A stretch of DNA of 21,841 nucleotides from a virus. The position numbers and the translations under genes are program-made. The stretch spans positions 1-21,841 of IMG/VR virus record IMGVR_UViG_3300017750_000140. One strand, written 5' to 3'. Shown here piece by piece: positions 16,527 to 21,841 of this stretch. The first letter of the stretch is position 1, and each line of letters starts with the position of its first letter. The notes below the pieces were generated by a model. The model ran no database searches, was not told the DNA's origin, and saw only the letters and a program-made list of their open reading frames with translations.

Positions 16527-18920
16527 ATGTCAGTTTATAAAAAATTTTCACCCCTAGATTATGCTACGGTCCCGTTTAATGCTCATAAACAATATACATT
16601 TAATTCTTCCTCAGCTGTCTCTAATCAAATCACAGTATTTGACACAAGATGGACATCTGAGTCTATAAGTACATATAGTGGAAATAGTGGAAATAATGAT
16701 AGTATAAACGCTATTAAATATCAACAACTTGACCATCTTTATTATAGAAATTTTAAAAGAGATGTTAATAATAGATTAGGTGATAATCACTATTTAAAAC
16801 AAAGAAGAGTATTATACGAAAATGCAAACATACTTTCAATTCCCGCAGGTCTTTATGGTCATCAAGTAAAACCAGGTTCATTTTTTCTTTCATCTAGTAA
16901 TAGAAAAATAGTAGATGACAAAAATGGAAATTTAATAATAGAGGGAACCAACATTTCTAATTATATTACTGATCCTCGTGCAAATGTATTAAATATAGGA
17001 CCTGTTAAGGGTTTTAAAAGATATGATTTAAATACAATTGAGGGGTATTTAAACGACACCTATTATAGGGATGGTGAAGTCAACCCCGACCAAGTCACAT
17101 CATATAGTACTCCAGACAGAAGTGGGGATGAATTTGATGATAGTTATTATTTTAATATACTTGAATATAAAGACGTTACATTTTCTGAAAAATCATTATT
17201 TGATTTTGATGAATTTCCTGGAATAAATTTTAATGGTTTTTCTTCTGAAGTTAGAATAGGACATGATGATAAATTTAATTATAATAAAGGAGATGATTTT
17301 ACCCTTATGTTCTTTTTGGGAGAAAATGAAGAAGGAGACATAATAAATTCAGCAGGAGTTACAAATTATATTTTAGCTAAAAGTACTACTAAAACAATAA
17401 TTCCAACACCTAGTGAGGGAACAGCAGGAATAAAAAGAATCCAAGCAACAGGTTCTTCACAACCCATAGATATATTTTCAGAACCTCAATATCCTTTTGA
17501 AGTATACTTAGAACATGCTGACAATAGTCCTCATATATTCTTTAGAAGATCTGATGGTGAAATAACTACTACAATTAGTGCTTCATTTAATACATCAAGT
17601 ACTGACAGAACTCAATTACCTATAAATAACCAAACAGAAGATATATATATAACTTCATCATTGACTGACAGTTTTCATCAAATAAATCATGGACTTCATG
17701 GTGTTCTAGATGGGAATAATACAAACGTTTTATGTTTTGACAATATAGGATCATCTGTAGAATTTACTGATGGTGGGGATGATGACCATCCAAATTCAGT
17801 TCAAAATGGTGGAACAGGTAGAGACATAAAATTAGACTTTGACATGTTTGGTATGACCGATGGTGAATCTCCTATCATAACTGAAATAGAATTAGAGTTT
17901 GGGGATTATTTAGGACATGGTAGAGTTCAAATATCAGGATCTAATAATGGAACTACATGGACAAGTATATCACAAGAAGCAGATTCATTATCAAATATAC
18001 CTGGTCGAGATGAATATGCCCCAGATACATTTCAAATAGAACCAATTAGATTATTTAAGTTCCCAAACCTAACAGGATTTAAATGGTATAGATTAAGATT
18101 TGAAGAAAATGGATTTAATAATTCATCTAATTATGACACGAATACAAATCAGTTTACATCTATTATTAATCCTATTACAGTAACTGATTTTCAAATTAAT
18201 TCCCTTAAATTCTTTGAAGGAAATAGACAACCCCACATAACTTGTAGAGCATCATCATCACAAATGCAAATTTTTGTAGATGGTATACTCACAGGAACAA
18301 GTGGATCTGACAATTCAATTAACCAAACACAAAACACAGCCAACCTCTACATTGGTAATAAAGGAGGAAAAACAAATCATTTTACAGGTTCTTTAAGTCA
18401 AATTAACATTTTTAATAGAGCTCTAACAGATGTACAAGTAGAAAATCATTTTAAAAGTAGTGATGGTTCACCTTATGTAGGAAATATATTTTACTCTAGT
18501 GGTATAGTTGCTATTACACAACCAGGTGTTGAAGAAAGTGCTTTAGCAACTTTAGGTTTAGGTGAAATGATAATTGGGGAAAATTTTATAATCGATCCTA
18601 ATAGTGAAGAAGGTAAAGCTTTTGTAGCAATAAATCAACTTAAATTTCAAGGTTCACATTTAATTTATGAACATGAATATCAATGTACTTTAGATGAATA
18701 TGAATTTACAGACACTTTAAACCCTTCAGCAAGAAAAATTAGATCACATCAATCTGCAGATTTAGCAGATTTTGCAACAGGTTCACTTTTTAGACCTTAC
18801 ATTACAACTGTTGGTTTGTATAATGAAAACAACGAATTACTTGTTGTAGGTAAATTAGGACAACCTATAAGAACCTCTGATGAAACTGACACCACCCTTA
18901 TTGTAAGATGGGATACCTAA
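16527..18920 (+). CDS. Large adhesin-like virion protein: paralogue scaffold carrying LamG-like domain with nested discoidin-like domain
   Basis: 797 residues. Residues about 100-135 (HQVKPGSFFLSSSNRKIVDD) and about 650-797 (IFYSSGIVAIT, EFTDTLNPS, YITTVGLYNENNELLVVGKL) match the upstream protein. Between them, residues about 232-355 look like the first half of a LamG domain (SEVRIGHDDKFNYNKGDDFT, then LMFFL, YILAKS, FEVYLEHADNSPHIFFRRSD) and residues about 566-642 like its second half (PHITCRASSSQMQIFVDGIL, then NLYIGNKGG and GSLSQINIFNRALTDVQVEN). The roughly 200 residues inside contain a discoidin-like stretch (ITEIELEFGDYLGHGRVQIS, GSNNGTTWTSIS, FKWYRLRFEENG). LamG and discoidin folds usually bind glycans, so this is probably a host-recognition protein. 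I chose the ATG at 16527; an out-of-frame ATG at 16516 opens only 13 codons. Confidence 0.7.
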   Translation: MSVYKKFSPLDYATVPFNAHKQYTFNSSSAVSNQITVFDTRWTSESISTYSGNSGNNDSINAIKYQQLDHLYYRNFKRDVNNRLGDNHYLKQRRVLYENANILSIPAGLYGHQVKPGSFFLSSSNRKIVDDKNGNLIIEGTNISNYITDPRANVLNIGPVKGFKRYDLNTIEGYLNDTYYRDGEVNPDQVTSYSTPDRSGDEFDDSYYFNILEYKDVTFSEKSLFDFDEFPGINFNGFSSEVRIGHDDKFNYNKGDDFTLMFFLGENEEGDIINSAGVTNYILAKSTTKTIIPTPSEGTAGIKRIQATGSSQPIDIFSEPQYPFEVYLEHADNSPHIFFRRSDGEITTTISASFNTSSTDRTQLPINNQTEDIYITSSLTDSFHQINHGLHGVLDGNNTNVLCFDNIGSSVEFTDGGDDDHPNSVQNGGTGRDIKLDFDMFGMTDGESPIITEIELEFGDYLGHGRVQISGSNNGTTWTSISQEADSLSNIPGRDEYAPDTFQIEPIRLFKFPNLTGFKWYRLRFEENGFNNSSNYDTNTNQFTSIINPITVTDFQINSLKFFEGNRQPHITCRASSSQMQIFVDGILTGTSGSDNSINQTQNTANLYIGNKGGKTNHFTGSLSQINIFNRALTDVQVENHFKSSDGSPYVGNIFYSSGIVAITQPGVEESALATLGLGEMIIGENFIIDPNSEEGKAFVAINQLKFQGSHLIYEHEYQCTLDEYEFTDTLNPSARKIRSHQSADLADFATGSLFRPYITTVGLYNENNELLVVGKLGQPIRTSDETDTTLIVRWDT

Positions 18921-18942
18921 TATGTATAATAAAATAATTATC
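18921..18942 (+). promoter_or_regulatory. Weak variant of the promoter-like element
   Basis: The 27-base gap before the fibre gene contains TATGTATAATAAAATAATTA. It keeps the TAT..TAT part and the A-run of the element at 681-702 but loses the ACAAT end. The fibre gene has no other visible start signal. In such AT-rich sequence this match may be chance. Confidence 0.2.
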
Positions 18943-18947
18943 ATAAA

Positions 18948-20615
18948 ATGGCAGAATTAAACAAAACAGATTTAAAGGAAATATTCAAAGCAGGTGCTAA
19001 GCCTACAGAAGCACAATTTGCTTCTTTAATAGAATCTCAAGTTAACACAAAAGAGACTACAACAGAAGCTGAAGCAACAGGTTCTTCTGTATTATCTGTA
19101 GCTAGTGGGATGCTTAATCTTAAAGCTGATCAACCATTTATAGGATTAGTTGCAACTAATTCTACAACAGGCTCAGGTATATCAATGCATGCTGGATTTG
19201 GATCTGATTTTGGTTTAGGTGAATTACCTAATAATCCCTTTTTCAAATTAAATAATGGTGTTGATTTCCTTATGGATAATGGAAATAACTACACTAATAC
19301 AAAATTTCGTATATTTAAAAATACATCTCTTCCAAATATCTCTCCATCAACTGAATTATTATCATTAAATGATGATGGTGGTTTACGTATTACTGGGTCA
19401 TTAACATCTTCAGGAGCAATTAGTGCAAGTGGAAATCTAACAGTAGGTGGTGCAGTTACAGCGGGTTCAATTACGGCGGGCTCAATTACGGGAACCTCTA
19501 CTACATTTACAAATATAACAGCCTCAGGAATAATAAGTGCAAGTGGAAACATAACATCTTCTAACATTCACATAGTAGATGAACATCCTAAAGTTAATTT
19601 ACGACCTAATACCGCTAATGGAGACCCTCAGGTTACATTTAAAAATAGTTTAGGTGAAATGAGAGGGCATATTAGAGTAGGTATAACTAATAACACAAGT
19701 AGTTTTATGTCTATAGGTGCAGACACTACTGACCCTAGTAATCCTACAACTTCTATGGAAAAGCAACTATATCTTAGTGCTTCTGGAGATGTAGGTATTG
19801 GATTTATGGATCCATCTGAAAAATTAATGGTATCAGGTAACCTAAAAGTAATAGATGAACATCCTAAACTTTTTATACAAAGTAATGCAGCTAGTGGGGA
19901 TCCATCTCTTCAATTTAAAAGTGGTGATGGTTCCACAATGGCTACTATTCGTTGTGATGTTACTAATAATGTAATGAACCAACTTTCTATAGGCTCAGGT
20001 ACTAATGAAACCCATTTAGTAGTTGATGCTAACGGAAATATAGGAGTAGGACTTTTAACTCCAGGAGAAAAATTAACAGTTACAGGTAATGTAAGTGCAA
20101 GTGGTGCACTTACAGCAGGAGCATTAACAGTTACAGGAACAACTACATTTACAAGTGCCCAAGTAGGTCAAAGATTAACAAAGAGAGTTCTTACAACAAC
20201 TAATGAAACTTTAACAGCTGCAGAATCCGGAAAATTATGTTTATTTAGTGATGCTGATGGGGCCACAGCTGTATTACCAGATTCAGGTAATGGTTCATTA
20301 GTAGGAGTATATTATGATTTTTATGTAGCGGAACAATTAACTTCAGGAAATTATAATATAAAATGTACTGATACTACAAATGAAGCTATTATAGGATTTT
20401 TACATTTTTGTGATATAGATACAAACCCAGCAGTAAGTGAGTTTACTTGGAGAGCCTTAGCTTCAGACAGCTACGACCAAATACAAATGAATGGTACTAC
20501 CACAGGAACTGTAGGGACATTTTTTAGAATAACTAATATAGCACCAGATAAATGGATGGTAAATGGAAGCTTAATGGCCACAGGAACTCCAGCTACACCA
20601 TTTGTTGCTAATTAA
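18948..20615 (+). CDS. Tail-fibre-like protein with tandem 92-residue modules
   Basis: 555 residues. Residues 1-40 form a helical head (KTDLKEIFKAGAKPTEAQFA). Residues about 145-205 are Ser/Gly/Thr repeats (GSLTSSGAISASGNLTVGG, AGSITAGSITGTSTTFTNIT, SGIISASGNITSS). Two tandem modules follow: one begins VDEHPKVNLRPNTANGDPQV (210 onward) and ends near VGIGFMDPSEKLMVSGNL, the second begins IDEHPKLFIQSNAASGDPSL (302 onward) and ends near IGVGLLTPGEKLTVTGNV. The VGIG...P.EKL.V.GN pattern is frequent in phage tail fibres. The C-terminal 150 residues (TLTAAESGKLCLFSDADGAT, then VYYDFYVAEQLTSGNYNIKC) look like a separate tip domain. There is no visible S74 chaperone. Position at the end of the structural cluster fits a receptor-binding fibre. 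Confidence 0.72.
   Translation: MAELNKTDLKEIFKAGAKPTEAQFASLIESQVNTKETTTEAEATGSSVLSVASGMLNLKADQPFIGLVATNSTTGSGISMHAGFGSDFGLGELPNNPFFKLNNGVDFLMDNGNNYTNTKFRIFKNTSLPNISPSTELLSLNDDGGLRITGSLTSSGAISASGNLTVGGAVTAGSITAGSITGTSTTFTNITASGIISASGNITSSNIHIVDEHPKVNLRPNTANGDPQVTFKNSLGEMRGHIRVGITNNTSSFMSIGADTTDPSNPTTSMEKQLYLSASGDVGIGFMDPSEKLMVSGNLKVIDEHPKLFIQSNAASGDPSLQFKSGDGSTMATIRCDVTNNVMNQLSIGSGTNETHLVVDANGNIGVGLLTPGEKLTVTGNVSASGALTAGALTVTGTTTFTSAQVGQRLTKRVLTTTNETLTAAESGKLCLFSDADGATAVLPDSGNGSLVGVYYDFYVAEQLTSGNYNIKCTDTTNEAIIGFLHFCDIDTNPAVSEFTWRALASDSYDQIQMNGTTTGTVGTFFRITNIAPDKWMVNGSLMATGTPATPFVAN
19461..19490 (+). repeat. 15-base tandem duplication in the fibre gene
   Basis: GCGGGTTCAATTACG at 19461-19475 is followed directly by GCGGGCTCAATTACG, 14 of 15 bases identical. 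It encodes AGSIT twice within the Ser/Gly/Thr shaft. The unit is in frame, so gain or loss would lengthen or shorten the shaft by five residues. Confidence 0.85.
19575..20126 (+). repeat. Tandem 276-base (92-residue) module in the fibre gene
   Basis: Module 1 begins at 19575 (GTAGATGAACATCCTAAA) and module 2 at 19851 (ATAGATGAACATCCTAAA), an offset of 276 bases. The protein similarity extends over the whole module (DEHPK, N.A.GDP...FK, I...TNN, SIG, G.IG.G...P.EKL.V.GN), while DNA identity is high only at the start. The end of module 2 is approximate. This is an old internal duplication in the fibre. Confidence 0.75.
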
Positions 20616-20626
20616 AATATTAAAAT

Positions 20627-21064
20627 ATGAAATGGTTATATAATAAAAAAGAAATTAATGATATAGCCGACCTCCCTGAAGGAGCGTTCGGCTTTATCTA
20701 TCAAACAACCCACACACCTACAGGTAAAAAATACATTGGTAAAAAATCCCTAATGTACAATTTAAAGAAAAAATTAGGTAAAAAAGAAAAGGCCCTTTGG
20801 GAAGGTAAAGGCCGTCCACCAATTTTTAAACGTGTATTAAAAGAAAGCGATTGGAAAACATACCACGGTTCACATGCATTTATAAAAGACTGTGTAAATG
20901 AATCACCAGACGACCTTACACGTGAAATTATCCACATTGCATATCACAAAAAAGAATTAACATACCTTGAATGTAAATATCAATTTAGTTTAGGTGTGTT
21001 AGAAGACAAAAAATATCTAAACGACAACATTCTCGGAAAATTTTTCGATAGAGACTTTGATTAG
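20627..21064 (+). CDS. GIY-YIG-like endonuclease
   Basis: 145 residues. Residues 22-25 (GFIY) and 35-38 (KYIG) are the two halves of the GIY-YIG motif, with a PTGKK turn between as is common in phage versions. Later come W76, a Y..GS motif at 79-82 (YHGS), LTREIIHIAYHKKELTYLEC with Glu115 as the candidate metal-binding residue, and KYQF. Enzymes of this fold cut DNA. Free-standing versions occur widely in T4-like phages as homing endonucleases or as nucleases of unknown role; nothing here shows an intron. It lies 11 bases after the fibre gene, ends with the only TAG stop in the window, and marks the change from structural to replication genes. A GC-rich hairpin sits in codons 13-23. Confidence 0.72.
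   Translation: MKWLYNKKEINDIADLPEGAFGFIYQTTHTPTGKKYIGKKSLMYNLKKKLGKKEKALWEGKGRPPIFKRVLKESDWKTYHGSHAFIKDCVNESPDDLTREIIHIAYHKKELTYLECKYQFSLGVLEDKKYLNDNILGKFFDRDFD
20665..20693 (+). terminator. GC-rich hairpin inside the nuclease gene, possible attenuator/terminator
   Basis: AGCCGA (20665-20670) pairs with TCGGCT (20688-20693), and inside it CTCC (20672-20675) pairs with GGAG (20681-20684). The stem is followed by TTATCTATC, only a weak T-tract. It is unusually GC-rich for the window and stands 50 bases after the fibre stop. It also encodes a probably conserved stretch (DLPEGAFGF), so the hairpin may be incidental. Confidence 0.25.
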
Positions 21065-21086
21065 CCACTCTTCTTTCGTATATTCA
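21056..21086 (+). promoter_or_regulatory. Candidate Bacteroidota-type promoter before the primase
   Basis: TTTG at 21056-21059, a 19-base spacer and TATATTCA at 21079-21086 approximate the Bacteroidota housekeeping promoter (TTTG, then TAnnTTTG about 19 bases later). The 26-base gap lacks the element seen before late genes, as expected if the primase is transcribed earlier. The last two bases of the -7 box do not match. Confidence 0.22.
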
Positions 21087-21090
21087 CCGT

Positions 21091-21841
21091 ATGAAGGAAG
21101 ATCTACTTAAACAACTTTTAGAATCAATTTTAGGACCATGTAAATCCTCTAGAGGCGCTAGGGGAGAAGAATCTGCCGTCTTTAATTGTCCAAGTTGTAA
21201 CCACAGAAAAAAGAAACTCACAGTTAATCTTGTAACCCAACAATTTCAATGTTGGGTTTGTGATTTTAAAGGTCATCGAGCATTTAAATTACTTAAAGAA
21301 GCTAAAGCACCCCCAAAAGCATACGACATTTTAAAGTCGGTTGACCTTGAATATAAGTTTAAAAACAAAAAACAATTTAAACCTGATGCTACTACTTTAC
21401 AATTACCTAAAGGCGTTGAACCTATTATATCTTCATCTGCAGTTTTATCAAGGCATGCACTTCATTATCTTACACAAAGAGGAGTTACTCAACAAGATAT
21501 AGTAAAATACAACATTCAATATTGTGAAACAGGTGACTTAAAAAATATGGTTGTAATTCCATCATATGATAGTACAGGTAACATTAATTATTATGTTGGT
21601 AGATCATTTGATAAAAACGCATATATCAAACATAAACTCGCTTCCAGTACTAAGGACATAATTGGATTTGACCTGTATATAAACTGGGACTTACCCGTGA
21701 TTTTATGTGAAGGTGCATTTGACGCAATGGCGATTAAAAGAAACGCAATTCCATTGTTTGGTAAGAAAATTTCATCAGCTTTAATGAAGCAAATTTTAAC
21801 ATCTAATTGTAAAAAAGTGTATCTTGCATTAGATGAAGATG
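21091..21841 (+). CDS. 61: DNA primase, T4 gp61-like (3' partial)
   Basis: The frame is open from the ATG at 21091 to the window end (250 codons) with no stop, so the gene is cut by the window edge. Residues 33-57 hold a zinc ribbon (CPSC at 33-36, CWVC at 54-57), used by primases to read the template. Residues 150-180 contain NMVVIPSYDSTGNINYYVGR, the start of the catalytic core. Residues 203-250 are Toprim: VILCEGAFDAMAIKRNAIPL with catalytic Glu207, then VYLALDED with Asp248 and Asp250 as metal ligands. The enzyme makes RNA primers for lagging-strand synthesis with the phage helicase. ILGPCKSSRGARGEES at 13-28 is also typical of phage primases of this type. No SD precedes the ATG. A combined primase-helicase cannot be excluded without the missing end. 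Confidence 0.85.
   Translation, partial: MKEDLLKQLLESILGPCKSSRGARGEESAVFNCPSCNHRKKKLTVNLVTQQFQCWVCDFKGHRAFKLLKEAKAPPKAYDILKSVDLEYKFKNKKQFKPDATTLQLPKGVEPIISSSAVLSRHALHYLTQRGVTQQDIVKYNIQYCETGDLKNMVVIPSYDSTGNINYYVGRSFDKNAYIKHKLASSTKDIIGFDLYINWDLPVILCEGAFDAMAIKRNAIPLFGKKISSALMKQILTSNCKKVYLALDED

Noticed and set aside
16516-16557. A 13-codon ORF as a real gene
   Set aside because: Too short and overlapping the adhesin start; kept only as an observation about start choice.
17642-17653. TATATATATAAC resembling the promoter-like element
   Set aside because: It lacks the AAAATACAAT half, lies deep inside the adhesin gene and has no start downstream.
1-21841. Alternative genetic code (TGA reassigned), because no gene stops with TGA
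   Set aside because: No in-frame TGA is needed inside any gene, one gene stops with TAG, and the excess of TAA is expected in AT-rich DNA.
1-21841. Prophage ends, tRNA genes, CRISPR or defence system
   Set aside because: No attachment-like repeats, integrase, tRNA cloverleaf, spaced repeats or bacterial genes are visible, and gaps between genes are all under about 45 bases.

Overview
The window is a dense, single-strand (+), AT-rich stretch of a tailed-phage genome, most likely a distant T4-like myovirus (a 'far-T4' type). It starts inside a gp55-like late sigma factor gene and ends inside a gp61-like DNA primase gene. Between them lies a late cluster for baseplate, tail and host-recognition proteins. 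No gap between genes exceeds about 45 bases, and I see no tRNA, CRISPR array, IS element or bacterial housekeeping gene. The recognisable families are the gp55 sigma factor, the gp5-type spike OB domain, gp25, gp6 and the T4-type primase with Zn ribbon and Toprim. Starts lack Shine-Dalgarno sequences, 17 of 18 complete stops are TAA and none is TGA. SD-less AT-rich starts, LamG/discoidin-like modules and the resemblance to Rhodothermus phage RM378-type viruses suggest a Bacteroidota host, possibly marine. The host is inference.

Layout. 1-674: late sigma factor, 5'-truncated. 703-4100: a small unknown protein, a spike protein with an N-terminal OB-like domain and a C-terminal M15 zinc peptidase, a small beta-repeat protein that could be the spike tip, and a coiled-coil/hydrophobic protein. 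4133-12655: a small helical protein, gp25, gp6, a DNRLRE-like protein, a coiled-coil protein and a 1173-residue giant with a LamG-like module, probably the baseplate wedge and its attachments. 12658-18920: five virion proteins, several with carbohydrate-binding-like folds; two neighbours (15483 and 16527) share a scaffold. 18948-20615: a tail-fibre-like protein with a tandem 92-residue module. 20627-21064: a GIY-YIG-like nuclease. 21091-end: DNA primase.

Working together. The sigma factor would direct late transcription of the cluster. Three gene starts that follow short gaps (703, 4133, 14787) carry a closely related 22-base element ending in or near AACAAAATACAAT, a candidate late promoter of this phage. 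Within the baseplate block the genes are stitched by TAATG stop/start overlaps, implying coupled translation of subunits made for one structure. The spike peptidase would open the cell wall, gp25/gp6 and partners would form the wedges, and the LamG/discoidin/DNRLRE and fibre proteins would make contact with surface glycans. The most unusual points are the promoter-like element, the peptidase-armed split spike, and the nested-domain adhesin at 16527-18920.
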